A stretch of DNA of 64,000 nt from Actinomycetota bacterium (GTDB lineage Bacteria; Actinomycetota; Actinomycetes; S36-B12; FW305-bin1): contig SCTR01000010.1 of assembly GCA_004297305.1 (NCBI GenBank), positions 186,001-250,000 on the forward strand, in the 5' to 3' direction. Each line of letters begins with the position of its first letter. The first letter of the stretch is position 1. Shown piece after piece: positions 17,941-26,234 of the stretch. The translations under genes and the position numbers were made by a program. The notes under the pieces were generated by a model that was not told where the DNA came from, searched no databases, and was given only the letters and a program-made list of their open reading frames with translations.

Positions 17941-18600
17941 ATGATCAGCGGACCGGCGGCGGCGAGTGCGCCGGCCGATGCCGGAGCCGAGTCCGGCCGC
18001 GCCGTACGGCTCCCCCGGCGCGAACGACGCGAACAGCTGCTCGCGGCCGCTCGCGAGGTCTTCGTCGCCCACGGCTACCACGCGGCGGCCATGGACGACA
18101 TCGCCGTCCGCGCCGGAGTATCGAAACCCGTTCTCTACCAACATTTCCCGAGCAAGTTGGATCTCTACCTGGCGCTGCTGGACGCTGGCGCGGACGCCTT
18201 GGTCGCCGCGGTACGGGACGCGCTGGGATCCACGCAGGACAACAAGCTGCGGGTGCAGGCGACCGTGCTCGCCTATTACGCCTTCGTCGACGATCCCGCC
18301 GGTGCCTACCGGCTGGTGTTCGAAAGCGACCTCACCAACGACCCGGCGGTGCGGGGGCGACTGGAGATTCTCGACCGACAGTGCGCCGACCTGGTCAGTG
18401 CGGTGATCGCCGCTGACACCGGGCTGTCGGCGGCTCAGGCGCGACTGCTCGCCTCGGGCCTGCTCGGGATGGCGCAGGTCAGCGCGCGGCGATGGCTTCG
18501 TGACCGCGACACCGTCCCGCTCGAGGACGCTGCGGCACTCGTGGATCTGCTGGCCTGGCGCGGCATCGGCGGCTTCCCGCTGTCGCATCCGTCGGGCTGA
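17941..18600 (+). CDS. TetR-family regulator, FasR-like
   Basis: 219 residues. Helix-turn-helix at about 28-75 (FVAHGYHAAAMDDIAVRAGV, KPVLYQHFPSKLDLY) followed by a helical ligand domain. Position next to DUF3107 and in the AdnAB/MoeZ/RhlE block matches M. tuberculosis Rv3208 (FasR), a TetR-type activator of fatty acid synthase genes that senses long-chain acyl-CoA. The FasR role rests on synteny and general similarity. Confidence 0.85.
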   Translation: MISGPAAASAPADAGAESGRAVRLPRRERREQLLAAAREVFVAHGYHAAAMDDIAVRAGVSKPVLYQHFPSKLDLYLALLDAGADALVAAVRDALGSTQDNKLRVQATVLAYYAFVDDPAGAYRLVFESDLTNDPAVRGRLEILDRQCADLVSAVIAADTGLSAAQARLLASGLLGMAQVSARRWLRDRDTVPLEDAAALVDLLAWRGIGGFPLSHPSG

Positions 18601-18621
18601 GGGCGTTCGCGTTCGGCGTAC

Positions 18622-18644
18622 GTCCCGGTCCCCGCAGGCGGGAC
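18622..18644 (+). terminator. Possible terminator after the TetR gene
   Basis: GTCCCG and CGGGAC arms of six bases flank an 11-base loop 21 bases after the stop. No U tract. Weak. Confidence 0.3.
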
Positions 18645-18738
18645 GGCCGGCGATACGAGCCTGGTTAGGGTGATCGGGCGCGGGCGGCGCGCCATCAGCG
18701 GCACGGATCCGGTGCCACCGACGACGAGGAGTTGTGCC

Positions 18739-18966
18739 GTGGAGATCAAGATCGGCGTGCAGCACGCGGGCCGGGAGATCGTCCTGGAGAGCACGCAGAC
18801 GCCCGCCGAGGTCGGCAAGGCCGTCGCCACGGCCGTCAGCGACGGTTCGCTGTTGCAGCTGGAGGACGAGAAGGGTCGCGTCGTCGTCATCCCCGGCGCG
18901 AAGATCGCGTACGTCGAGATCGGGGCCACCGAGCGCGGCCGGGTCGGTTTCGCCGCCCGGCTCTGA
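18739..18966 (+). CDS. DUF3107 family protein
   Basis: 75 residues, single small domain beginning MEIKIGVQHAGREIVLES; orthologue of mycobacterial Rv3208A (TB9.4). Function unknown in the family. GTG start at 18739 with GAGGAG seven bases upstream. A TAGGGT -10-like box lies near 18666, giving a ~60-base leader, so it can be expressed apart from the TetR gene. Confidence 0.92.
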   Translation: MEIKIGVQHAGREIVLESTQTPAEVGKAVATAVSDGSLLQLEDEKGRVVVIPGAKIAYVEIGATERGRVGFAARL

Positions 18967-18973
18967 CCGACCA

Positions 18974-18990
18974 GGGCGGCTTCGCCGCCC
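18974..18990 (+). terminator. Stem-loop after DUF3107
   Basis: Perfect seven-base stem GGGCGGC / GCCGCCC with a TTC loop eight bases after the stop. Separates the conserved block from the following secreted genes. No U tract, as is usual in such genomes. Confidence 0.5.
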
Positions 18991-19028
18991 CGTTGTGACC
19001 GACCCCGTTCGACGGTGCGTCAAGATGC

Positions 19029-19057
19029 TTGTGCAGGTGGCAGATCGGCGCTACTGT
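19029..19057 (+). promoter_or_regulatory. Candidate promoter of the secreted-protein pair
   Basis: TTGTGC, a 17-base spacer and TACTGT. Transcription would start about 55 bases before the ATG at 19118. A TTGACA at 19085-19090 has no matching -10 and was not chosen. Confidence 0.4.
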
Positions 19058-19117
19058 CGTGGCCGGTTGCTTGTTGTAGAAGAATTGACATCTCAACAGT
19101 TCCCACGGGGGTCATTG

Positions 19118-19618
19118 ATGCATCGACTTCGTTGGACTGGGCTCCTTGCTGCGGCCTTGGTCGGTTCAGCATTACTGAGCGGCGGCATCGCTTGGGCCGC
19201 CCAGACCAATAGTGCCAAGGTCAAGTTTGGCGAGTACAGCCAAGGCGGACTCCAGCATTGCGCGAAGGAGCAGGCCTACCTGTCGAATGCGCCAGACAAG
19301 ATGGCCCTCGGACTCGTTGACGCGTGGGCCTCGACGCCGTGCCAGTCCTCGGAGAACCGACCCGCCGGTTGGCTCGCCGTCCGGGTCTTCCTCATCAAGG
19401 GCACCTCGGGGCCAGGTGGGATTGTCTGTGGCGATACCGACTGGCAGTACGTCATGCAGGATTCAAACGGTCTCGCGCGTGGCGTCTACTGGTCCAATTC
19501 TGGTTCATGCCTCTCGGGTGGCTACTTTGCTCGGGCACGGGGCAGAGAGTGGAATCCCAACACCGGTGGCTATGTGACGGCTCCGACAGACGTCAACAGC
19601 CCCAATCTCAACTTCTGA
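19118..19618 (+). CDS. Small secreted protein of unknown function
   Basis: 166 residues with a clear Sec signal peptide (MHRLRWTGLLAAALVGSALL then GGIAWA, cleavage likely before AQTNS). The mature part has four cysteines (in LQHCAKEQ, STPCQSS, GIVCGDTD and GSCLSGG), enough for two disulfides, and no domain I recognise. The start ATG has a GGGGG site. Base composition is visibly less GC-rich than neighbours, with codons such as AAT, AGT, TTT and CAA, which suggests acquired DNA. Followed after 14 bases by a second secreted protein. Confidence 0.75.
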   Translation: MHRLRWTGLLAAALVGSALLSGGIAWAAQTNSAKVKFGEYSQGGLQHCAKEQAYLSNAPDKMALGLVDAWASTPCQSSENRPAGWLAVRVFLIKGTSGPGGIVCGDTDWQYVMQDSNGLARGVYWSNSGSCLSGGYFARARGREWNPNTGGYVTAPTDVNSPNLNF

Positions 19619-19632
19619 GAACGGGCGGGTCC

Positions 19633-20160
19633 ATGTCCCTCACGAAAATCATCAAGGTCTCGACCGTCGGCCTGGTAGTCGCCGCTGGCTCGGCTATCGG
19701 CCTAGTCACGGCTGCCGTCGCCGGAGCAAGCCAATCGGCTACCGCCGGGACCGCGGCGACCGACACCTTCTCAACATCGTCCGCGGCCGCTCCGGTGGTT
19801 CAGTCGGCGCCGCCCGACGCTGCGTCGGTCACCGAATCGCGGCCCGCATTCGGGCCCTACCCCGGAGATGTCGACGGTGACGGTGTCGTGTCGGACACCG
19901 GGGCCGAGCGCATTCCCGAACTGGTCGAGACGATGGCGAGCAACGGCGTACTGGGTTACTCCCGGGTCGGCGACCTCAGCAAGGATGCGCCCGCCTCGCC
20001 GGAGATTGCCCTGGCCCAGCAGGCAGAACGAGAACGCCAGCGCGCCCTGGGCAATCCGCCGAAACTAACCGTCTACGCCCGAGACGGCGTGACCGTCGTC
20101 GGGTACCTGATCCAGGAGTCGCACGTGGTCGACCTCAGCCGACCGGGGCTGCAGCGCTAG
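19633..20160 (+). CDS. Small secreted protein with one EF-hand/dockerin-like loop
   Basis: 175 residues. Signal peptide at 1-30 (STVGLVVAAGSAIGLVTAAV), then a Ser/Ala/Thr-rich stretch. DVDGDGVVSD near residue 77 has the DxDxDG pattern of a calcium loop, but lacks the acidic residue at position 12 of a full EF-hand. The C-terminal half is unrecognised. Probably co-transcribed with the cysteine-bearing secreted protein just upstream; role unknown. Confidence 0.72.
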   Translation: MSLTKIIKVSTVGLVVAAGSAIGLVTAAVAGASQSATAGTAATDTFSTSSAAAPVVQSAPPDAASVTESRPAFGPYPGDVDGDGVVSDTGAERIPELVETMASNGVLGYSRVGDLSKDAPASPEIALAQQAERERQRALGNPPKLTVYARDGVTVVGYLIQESHVVDLSRPGLQR

Positions 20161-20174
20161 TCGCGGAGCACGAT

Positions 20175-20849
20175 CTAGCCGGCTAGTCCCAGCGCCGTCA
20201 TCCGGCGAGCGTGAGCGGTGGTCAGCCGGGTGAACATCGCGCTGAGCTCGGCGAGGTCGGCGCCCTTGACGAGCAGGCCTGCCAGCGCGTCGTGTTCGGC
20301 GGCGACCGCTTGTGCCTGCGCGAGAGCCTCTCCCACGAGACGACGGCCCCACAGCGCCAACCGGGCGCCGACGCGCGGATCGGCGGCGACCGCCGCCCGC
20401 ACCCGGTCCTCGGCGAAAGCGGCGTGACCGAGGTCCGCGCACACCTCGAGGACGAGGTCGCGGGTGTCGGCGTCGACCGACGCCGCGATCTCCCGATAGA
20501 AGTCCGCGGCCAGACCGTCACCGACGTACGCCTTGACCAGGCCTTCGAGCCAGTCGCTGGGCACGGTCAGCGCGTGGAAGGCCTCGAACGTGGCGACGAA
20601 CGGAGCCATTGCCTGGTCGGCGTCACAGCCGAGGTCGCCGAGCCGGGCGCGCAACCGTTCCATGTGGTCACACTCGGCCGCGGCCATCCGGGCCAGCGCC
20701 GCCCTGTCGGCGAGGACGGGCGCCATCGTTGCGTCGGCCGCGAGCCGCTCGAACGCGAAGAGTTCGGCGCAGGCCAGCATGCCGAGCAACTCGACGATGC
20801 CCGACGGCGCCGGCGAGACCGCAGCGCGCTGGACGGACAGGTCGGTCAT
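20175..20849 (-). CDS. Ferritin-like fold protein
   Basis: 224 residues, mostly helical, matching by position and type the mycobacterial Rv3210c family (ferritin-like/MiaE-like di-iron fold). Possible metal ligands are Glu in LLGMLACAELFAFE, the ECDHME segment (ExxH), and EHDA near the end. Whether a di-iron site is complete cannot be judged by eye. Cytoplasmic; substrate unknown. Divergent from rhlE. Confidence 0.82.
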   Translation of the reverse strand: MTDLSVQRAAVSPAPSGIVELLGMLACAELFAFERLAADATMAPVLADRAALARMAAAECDHMERLRARLGDLGCDADQAMAPFVATFEAFHALTVPSDWLEGLVKAYVGDGLAADFYREIAASVDADTRDLVLEVCADLGHAAFAEDRVRAAVAADPRVGARLALWGRRLVGEALAQAQAVAAEHDALAGLLVKGADLAELSAMFTRLTTAHARRMTALGLAG

Positions 20850-20927
20850 GGCCGCAGCCTCTCACGCGACCGGAGGCCCCGCGGCCGGCCGGCGTACGGC
20901 GAACGCGCCGGCGGCCGGGCGGCGGCG

Positions 20928-20933
20928 TACACT
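20928..20933 (+). promoter_or_regulatory. -10 box (TACACT) upstream of rhlE
   Basis: TACACT at 20928-20933 would start transcription near 20940, leaving a leader of about 140 bases before the helicase reading frame begins. Confidence 0.4.
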
Positions 20934-20939
20934 GCGCTC

Positions 20940-21081
20940 GACCCTTCTGTGGTCGCCGGGACCCCACGGGTCTACGGGACGGGTCCGTGAGGGCCCCACG
21001 AACGTCGCTGCCGGCGCCCCCGGACTCCGCTCACGCGGTGGACCGGGTGCGTGCGCCCCGACCAGAGCACCGGAGCCCACT
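20940..21081 (+). ncRNA. Structured 5' leader of rhlE
   Basis: The leader can fold CCCCACGG (20962-20969) against CCGTGAGGG (20985-20993) as an eight-pair helix with one bulged A and a 15-base loop. It also holds a short open frame (20987-21085). DEAD-box helicase genes are often controlled through long leaders; here control is inferred only. Confidence 0.4.
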
Positions 21082-21085
21082 CTGA
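20987..21085 (+). CDS. Possible upstream ORF in the rhlE leader
   Basis: 32-codon frame starting GTGAGGGCC, rich in Pro and Arg, without a clear ribosome site. Its TGA (21083-21085) overlaps the apparent CTG start of rhlE as CTGA, the same geometry as the GTGA overlaps elsewhere in this window. It may be a coupling peptide, or a chance frame in GC-rich sequence. Confidence 0.35.
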   Translation: MRAPRTSLPAPPDSAHAVDRVRAPRPEHRSPL

Positions 21086-22875
21086 CCAGCACCACCGCAC
21101 CCGATTCCGATACCGCACCTGACACCAGCACTGCAGCCGACAGCGGCATTCCAGCTGACGCCAGCGCGCCGGACAGCGGCACCCCAGCTGAGAGCGACGC
21201 TGCGCGCAGCGGTCCCGGGCCGACGTTCGCCGAACTCGGCGCCCACCCGGACATCGTTGCGGCGCTAGCCGAAGCCGGGATCGTGCACGCGTTCCCGATC
21301 CAGGAGATGACGCTCGGGCTCGCCCTCGACGGGCACGACCTCATCGGGCAGGCCAAGACCGGCACCGGCAAGACCCTCGGCTTCGGCGTCCCGATCCTGC
21401 AGCGGGTCGTCACCGTCACCGACCCCGGCTACGACGACCTCCCGGCGGACGTCGCCGGCAAGCCGCAGGCGCTCATCGTGGTACCGACCCGGGAGCTCGG
21501 CGTCCAGGTCGCCGGCGATCTGGCCCGGGCCGGCAGCAAGCGAGGCGTGCGGGTGCTCACGGTGTACGGCGGGCGCGCGTACGAGCCCCAGGTCGAGGCG
21601 CTGAAGAACGGCGTCGACGTCGTCGTCGGCACCCCCGGCCGGCTCATCGACCTGGCCCAGCAGCGCCACCTCGACCTGTCCAAGGTCAAGATCCTCGTGC
21701 TCGACGAGGCTGACGAGATGCTCGACATGGGCTTCCTGCCCGACGTCGAGCGCATCGTCGCGCAGCTACCGGTGGCCCGGCAGACGATGCTGTTCTCCGC
21801 GACGATGCCCGGGCAGATCGTCAACCTGGCCCGCCGCTACATGGACCGCCCCACCCACATCCGGGCCGCCGACCCCGGCGACGACCGGGCCACGGTCGAC
21901 GCGATCGAGCAGCACGTCTGGCGCGCCCACCCGATGGACAAGGTCGAACTGCTGTCCCGGGTGCTGCAGGCCGAGGGCCGCGGCCTCACGATGATCTTCT
22001 GCCGGACCAAGCGTCGCGCCCAGAAGGTCGCCGACGAACTGTCCGAGCGCGGGTTCGCTGCCGCCGCGGTTCACGGCGACCTCGGCCAGGGCGCTCGCGA
22101 GCAGGCATTGCGCGCGTTCCGCAACGGCAAGGTCGACGTCCTCGTGGCGACCGACGTCGCCGCCCGCGGCATCGACGTCGAAGCGGTCACCCACGTCGTC
22201 AACTACGAGTGCCCGGACGACGAGAAGACCTACCTGCACCGCATCGGACGCACCGGCCGGGCCGGCGCCTCCGGCGTGGCCGTCACGCTGGTGGACTGGG
22301 AAGACGTCGCCCGCTGGCAGATGATCGACCGCATCCTCGGCCTGCCGTTCGCCGAGCCGCTGGAGACCTACTCGTCCAGCCCGCACATCTACACCGGGCT
22401 CGGCATTCCCGCCGGGGTCAGCGGCACGCTGCCCCGCGCGAACCGGACCCGCGCCGGCCTGCAGGCCGAAGCGGTCGAGGACCTCGGCGAGACCGGGAAG
22501 GCCCCCCGCAGCCGCCACGACCGCGACCGCGGACGCGCCCCCCGCCCGAGCCGTGACAGCGGCCGAGCCTCCGGCAGTGCCGAGCCGACGCCACGCGAGG
22601 GGACCGACGGCGACCGGCCGGCACGACGCCCGCGCCGGCGTACCCGCACCGTCCTCGCCGGCGGCGTCACGACAGCTGACGCTCCCGACGCCGCCCCCGC
22701 CGCGCAGCCGGACACCACCGGGGAGCTTCACACCGCGGCAGCACCGGACGGCGACCAGCCGACTGCTGCCTCAGGCCCGGCTCGTCGCCGGCGGCGGCGC
22801 GGCGGCCGGGGCCGTGGTACGGCGGGGACCGGCGCAGCCACCGACACTCCGGCGAGCCCGGCCACCGACGGCTGA
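21082..22875 (+). CDS. rhlE: DEAD-box RNA helicase RhlE
   Basis: 597 residues. RecA-like core with all DEAD-box motifs: Q motif (FPIQ), AKTGTGKT, PTRELGVQ, VLDEADEM, SAT, ARGID and HRIGRTGR. The C-terminal ~170 residues are a basic Arg/Gly/Pro-rich tail, typical of RNA-binding ends. The upstream FAELG element of the Q motif must be included, yet no in-frame ATG, GTG or TTG exists between 20850 and the GTG at 21283; a CTG at 21082, giving MTSTTAP, is the best start. Orthologue by synteny of Rv3211. Confidence 0.9.
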   Translation: MTSTTAPDSDTAPDTSTAADSGIPADASAPDSGTPAESDAARSGPGPTFAELGAHPDIVAALAEAGIVHAFPIQEMTLGLALDGHDLIGQAKTGTGKTLGFGVPILQRVVTVTDPGYDDLPADVAGKPQALIVVPTRELGVQVAGDLARAGSKRGVRVLTVYGGRAYEPQVEALKNGVDVVVGTPGRLIDLAQQRHLDLSKVKILVLDEADEMLDMGFLPDVERIVAQLPVARQTMLFSATMPGQIVNLARRYMDRPTHIRAADPGDDRATVDAIEQHVWRAHPMDKVELLSRVLQAEGRGLTMIFCRTKRRAQKVADELSERGFAAAAVHGDLGQGAREQALRAFRNGKVDVLVATDVAARGIDVEAVTHVVNYECPDDEKTYLHRIGRTGRAGASGVAVTLVDWEDVARWQMIDRILGLPFAEPLETYSSSPHIYTGLGIPAGVSGTLPRANRTRAGLQAEAVEDLGETGKAPRSRHDRDRGRAPRPSRDSGRASGSAEPTPREGTDGDRPARRPRRRTRTVLAGGVTTADAPDAAPAAQPDTTGELHTAAAPDGDQPTAASGPARRRRRRGGRGRGTAGTGAATDTPASPATDG

Positions 22876-22936
22876 ACCACTGGGCCAGCGGCGGCCAGCC
22901 GGATCCCCCTGCGGCTCAGGCGTTTCCGCGTGCCGG

Positions 22937-23698
22937 TCAGGCAGCCGAGCCGAGCAGCCGGCCGGCCAGCGCCCGGTAGTCGTCGGCCCCCCGCGACGTG
23001 CCGGTACTGGCCAGGATCGAGCGACCCACCGCGGGCGCCTCGGCGAACCGGATCGACCGCGCGATCGGATCCAGCACGTCGACGCCGTACCGGTCACCGA
23101 TGTCACCGAGGACTCCGCGGGCGTGCAGCGTGCGGCCGTCGTACAACGTCGGCAGCACCCCGAGCACCCGAAGCGAGGGGTTCGTGAGCCGGCGGACGTC
23201 CGCGACGGTGTCGAGCAGCTGCCCGACGCCGCGATGCGCCAAGGTCTCGCATTGCAACGGCACCAGCAGTTCGCCGGCCGCGGTCAGGGCGTTGATCGTC
23301 AGGACACCGAGCGACGGTGAGCAGTCGATGAGGACGAAGTCGTAGGCGTCGGCGAGCTCGGTCAGCGCGTGCCGCAGGACGTGTTCCCGGCCGGCCCGAG
23401 CCACCAGCGCGGCCTCCGCCCCGGCCAGCTCGATCGTCGCCGGCAGCAGATCCACCCGGTCGTCGGTGTCGACGACCGCCGCGGTGACCGGCACCCCTTG
23501 CAGCATCACGTGGTAGACCGACAACGCGACGCCCTCGGGGTCCAGCCCGAGCGAGAACGTCAGGCACGCCTGCGGGTCCAGATCGACGACCAGGACGGCC
23601 GCTCCGCGTTCGGCGAGTGCCGCGCCGAGGGTGGCGACGGTCGTCGTCTTCCCGACGCCGCCCTTCTGATTGGCCACCGCGATGGTGCGGGTCACGTC
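22937..23698 (-). CDS. ParA/Soj-like ATPase
   Basis: 253 residues, deviant Walker A ATPase (KGGVGKTTT at about 13-21, DLDPQACLTFSLG, LIDCSPSLG). Such proteins position DNA or protein cargo; this one has no ParB beside it and matches the Rv3213c position near rhlE. The GTG at 23698 (MTRTIAVANQKGG) is preferred, with GGGAGG 11 bases upstream; a GTG three codons earlier is possible. Divergent from a hydrolase with overlapping -10 boxes. Confidence 0.9.
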   Translation of the reverse strand, partial: DVTRTIAVANQKGGVGKTTTVATLGAALAERGAAVLVVDLDPQACLTFSLGLDPEGVALSVYHVMLQGVPVTAAVVDTDDRVDLLPATIELAGAEAALVARAGREHVLRHALTELADAYDFVLIDCSPSLGVLTINALTAAGELLVPLQCETLAHRGVGQLLDTVADVRRLTNPSLRVLGVLPTLYDGRTLHARGVLGDIGDRYGVDVLDPIARSIRFAEAPAVGRSILASTGTSRGADDYRALAGRLLGSAA

Positions 23699-23726
23699 CT
23701 CCACCACCTCCCGCCGCGCGGTAGGA

Positions 23727-23735
23727 CCCTATTGT
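23727..23735. promoter_or_regulatory. Overlapping divergent -10 boxes, parA-like / hydrolase
   Basis: Plus strand TATTGT (23730-23735) ends seven bases before the hydrolase GTG at 23743. Minus strand TAGGGT (23732-23727) overlaps it and would give the ParA-like gene a short leader with a ribosome site. Confidence 0.45.
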
Positions 23736-23742
23736 GCGGCAG

Positions 23743-24681
23743 GTGAGTACGCCGCCCTTCGTCGAGATCCCCGCCGGGACCGAGCGCCGCGAGCTGGCCG
23801 TCCCCGGCGGCCCGCTGGCTGCGCTGTGGGCGCCGGCGGCTGGCGTACCCCGAGGCACCGTGGTCTTCGTCCCGGGTTTCACCGGCAGCAAGGAGGACTT
23901 CATCGCCGTCCTCGCTCCGCTGCAGCAGCGCGGCTGGTCGGTGCTGGCGTACGACCAGCGCGGCCAGTACGAGAGTCCCGGCCCCGACGACGAATCGGCG
24001 TACACCGTCGACGCCCTCGGCACCGACCTGCTCACGGTCGTCGCGGAACTCGGCGCGGGACCGGTGCACGCGGTCGGGCATTCGTTCGGCGGCCTCGTGC
24101 TGCGCACCGCGGCCACCCGGTCACCCCAGGCGTTCGCCAGCGTCACCCTGCTGTGCTCCGGGCCGACGGGACTGCCGGCCGACCAGCACGGGCCGCTGCG
24201 GCGACTGCACGGCGCCCTGCCGACCACCCCGCTGGCCGTCATCGGGGCGATCCGCGAGGAGCGGGACCGTGCCGCCGGCTGGGTCCCCCCCAGCGCCGCG
24301 GTCGAACAGTTCTGCCGAGACCGGTTCGTCGCCAACAACCCCTGGTCGTTGCGGGCGCTGGCCGACCAGCTGGTGACGACCACCGACAGCACGGCCGCGC
24401 TGGCGGCCACACTCGGCGCGGTGCCGGTCCACGTGGTGTACGGCGACGGCGACGACGTCTGGCCGACCGCCCAACAGGACCAGATGGCCCGGGTGCTCGG
24501 CGTCACTCCGGTCGTCATCGCCGGCTGCGGCCACAGCCCCACCGCGGAACTGCCCGACACCACCGCAGCCACCCTCGACCAGCTGTGGTCCAGGTCCGCC
24601 CAGGACGGCCCGGCCACCGCGGGCCCGGTCCAGGACGGCCCGGCCACCGCAGGCGCACCGGCGCCGGACGAGCAGGTGTAG
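23743..24681 (+). CDS. Alpha/beta hydrolase
   Basis: 312 residues. Oxyanion FVPGFTGSKEDF, nucleophile elbow GHSFGG, acid in YGDGDDVWPT and histidine in GCGHSPTAE. Cytoplasmic; substrate unknown. The GTG at 23743 is chosen because the TATTGT box ends seven bases before it; the GTG at 23734 overlaps that box. The C-terminus ends in two copies of a ten-residue unit (QDGPATAG). Confidence 0.88.
   Translation: MSTPPFVEIPAGTERRELAVPGGPLAALWAPAAGVPRGTVVFVPGFTGSKEDFIAVLAPLQQRGWSVLAYDQRGQYESPGPDDESAYTVDALGTDLLTVVAELGAGPVHAVGHSFGGLVLRTAATRSPQAFASVTLLCSGPTGLPADQHGPLRRLHGALPTTPLAVIGAIREERDRAAGWVPPSAAVEQFCRDRFVANNPWSLRALADQLVTTTDSTAALAATLGAVPVHVVYGDGDDVWPTAQQDQMARVLGVTPVVIAGCGHSPTAELPDTTAATLDQLWSRSAQDGPATAGPVQDGPATAGAPAPDEQV
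24601..24660 (+). repeat. Two 30-base tandem copies at the hydrolase 3' end
   Basis: Units at 24601-24630 and 24631-24660 share their first 20 bases exactly and encode the repeated QDGPATAG tail. Confidence 0.8.
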
Positions 24682-24709
24682 GTCCACGATGTCGGGGTAC
24701 AGAGGGCCG

Positions 24710-25096
24710 GTGAGTATGGAGCTGGCCCTGCCGCCCGGCCCGACCGCGGTGCGGGAAGCACGGTCGGCCGTTCGTACCTGGCTCGGAGAACGGCGAACTG
24801 CCGACCCGGACCTGTTGGGTGACATCGTGTTGTCCGTCAGCGAATTGACCACCAACGCCGTGGTGCACGGCCTGCCGCCGGTGTGGTTGGGGCTGCGGTT
24901 GTCCGGCAGCACGCTGCGCGTCGAGGTCCACGACGGGTCGCCGGATCCCCCGATCCCGGTGGTCGATGCCGATGCCATGGCGACGCGCGGACGGGGTATG
25001 GCGATCATCGCGGCTACCGCGGACCGGTACGGCGTGGACCCCGACCACGGGGGCAAGATCGTCTGGGCAGAGTTCGACCTGCCGATCACAGCCTGA
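24710..25096 (+). CDS. ATP-binding protein, anti-sigma factor (RsbW-like) type
   Basis: 128 residues, single HATPase_c domain of the GHKL family: SELTTNAVVHG (N box), VEVHDGSPDPP (G1), RGRGMAII (G2). Such small stand-alone kinases bind sigma factors and phosphorylate anti-anti-sigma proteins, mainly in actinobacteria. No partner gene is adjacent. Start uncertain: GTG at 24710 has a TACAGA box six bases upstream; ATG codons at 24689 and 24716 are alternatives. Confidence 0.82.
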   Translation: MSMELALPPGPTAVREARSAVRTWLGERRTADPDLLGDIVLSVSELTTNAVVHGLPPVWLGLRLSGSTLRVEVHDGSPDPPIPVVDADAMATRGRGMAIIAATADRYGVDPDHGGKIVWAEFDLPITA

Positions 25097-25152
25097 TCGG
25101 GGCTGCCGGCGGCTGTCGGCTCGCCGTACCACGTGACTCATCGGCTCTGCTA

Positions 25153-26124
25153 TCAACTGACCGGCGGTGTGAAGACCTCGGTCCGGACCATCCCCGCCGC
25201 GCGGCCCTTCGCCGAGATCACCAGGGCCATCTTGCGCGACGCCTCGTCGATCATCTCGTCGCCCAGCATCGCCGCACCTCGGGCGCCGCCCGCCGCGCTG
25301 GTGTGCCAGTCGTACGCATCCAGGATCAGTTCGGCGTGGTCGTAGTCGCTCTGTCGGGGCGAGAAGATCTCGTTGGCCGCGCCGACCTGGTCCGGGTGCA
25401 GCACCCACTTGCCGTCGAAGCCCAGCGCGGCCGAGCGTCCCGCCACCCGCCGGAACCCGTCGACGTCGCGGATCTGCAGGTACGGCCCGTCGATGGCCTG
25501 CTTTCCGAAGGCCCGCGCCGCCATCAGCAGGCGCATCAGCACGTAGTGATAGGCGTCGCCGACGTCGTAGCCGGGCGGCTGCTCGCCGACCACGAGGGTC
25601 TTCATCGCGATGCTGGCCATGAAGTCGGCGGGCCCGAAGATGATCGTCTCCACCCGCGGGCTGCTCGCGGCGATCGCATCCACGTTGACCAGGCCGCGGG
25701 CATCCTCGATCTGCAGTTCGATCCCGATACCGCCGACCGGCAGGCCCATCGTGAGTTCCACCTGCGTCAGCAGCGTGTCCAGCCACACCACCTGGCCGGC
25801 GTCGGTGACCTTGGGCAGCATGAGGCAGTCCAGGTGCTCCCCCGCACCTTCGACCACCTCGATCACGTCGCGGTACGCCCAGTGCGTGGAGGCGTCGTTG
25901 ATCCGGACCACCCGGACGGTGTCCCCCCAGCCGCCGGCGTTGAGGTGCTCGACGATCAGCCCGCGGGCGCCGGGCTTGGCCAGCGGTGCGCAGGCGTCCT
26001 CCAGGTCGAGGAAGACCTGGTCGGCGCCGACCTCGCGGGCCTTCTCCAGGAAGCGGGGGTTCGACCCGGGGACCGCCAGGCAGGAGCGGCGGGAACGCAG
26101 CGGGCGGGCGGGCGACGGCGTCAC
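25153..26124 (-). CDS. HpcH/HpaI aldolase, CoA-ester lyase (CitE/malyl-CoA lyase type)
   Basis: 323 residues, TIM-barrel lyase of the citrate lyase beta/malyl-CoA lyase family. Seen: SCLAVPGSNPRFLEKA, VFLDLEDACAP (metal-binding Glu/Asp), MLPKV, GIELQIEDARG and the C-terminal GFDGKWVLHPDQV. Cleaves or forms acyl-CoA such as malyl-CoA, methylmalyl-CoA or citramalyl-CoA; which one is not readable. GTG at 26124 with GGAGG six bases upstream; the frame open to 26160 adds Arg/Pro-rich residues without support. Confidence 0.9.
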   Translation of the reverse strand: MTPSPARPLRSRRSCLAVPGSNPRFLEKAREVGADQVFLDLEDACAPLAKPGARGLIVEHLNAGGWGDTVRVVRINDASTHWAYRDVIEVVEGAGEHLDCLMLPKVTDAGQVVWLDTLLTQVELTMGLPVGGIGIELQIEDARGLVNVDAIAASSPRVETIIFGPADFMASIAMKTLVVGEQPPGYDVGDAYHYVLMRLLMAARAFGKQAIDGPYLQIRDVDGFRRVAGRSAALGFDGKWVLHPDQVGAANEIFSPRQSDYDHAELILDAYDWHTSAAGGARGAAMLGDEMIDEASRKMALVISAKGRAAGMVRTEVFTPPVS

Positions 26125-26221
26125 GGCAGGCCTCCAAGGGCGAGGTCGGCGGGCGCTCACCCGCAGCGCGACCCTAGTCCGACGCCGACCGCGCCAACCG
26201 GTCTGCCGCCCGCCCCGCCGG

Positions 26222-26227
26222 TAGCCT
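26222..26227 (+). promoter_or_regulatory. -10 box (TAGCCT), leaderless
   Basis: TAGCCT ends seven bases before the GTG at 26235. Confidence 0.5.
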
Positions 26228-26234
26228 GCGCAGC

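Noticed and set aside
20533-21081. N-terminal extension of rhlE back to an ATG at 20533
   Set aside because: It runs antisense through the ferritin-like gene and the leader, with no helicase similarity.
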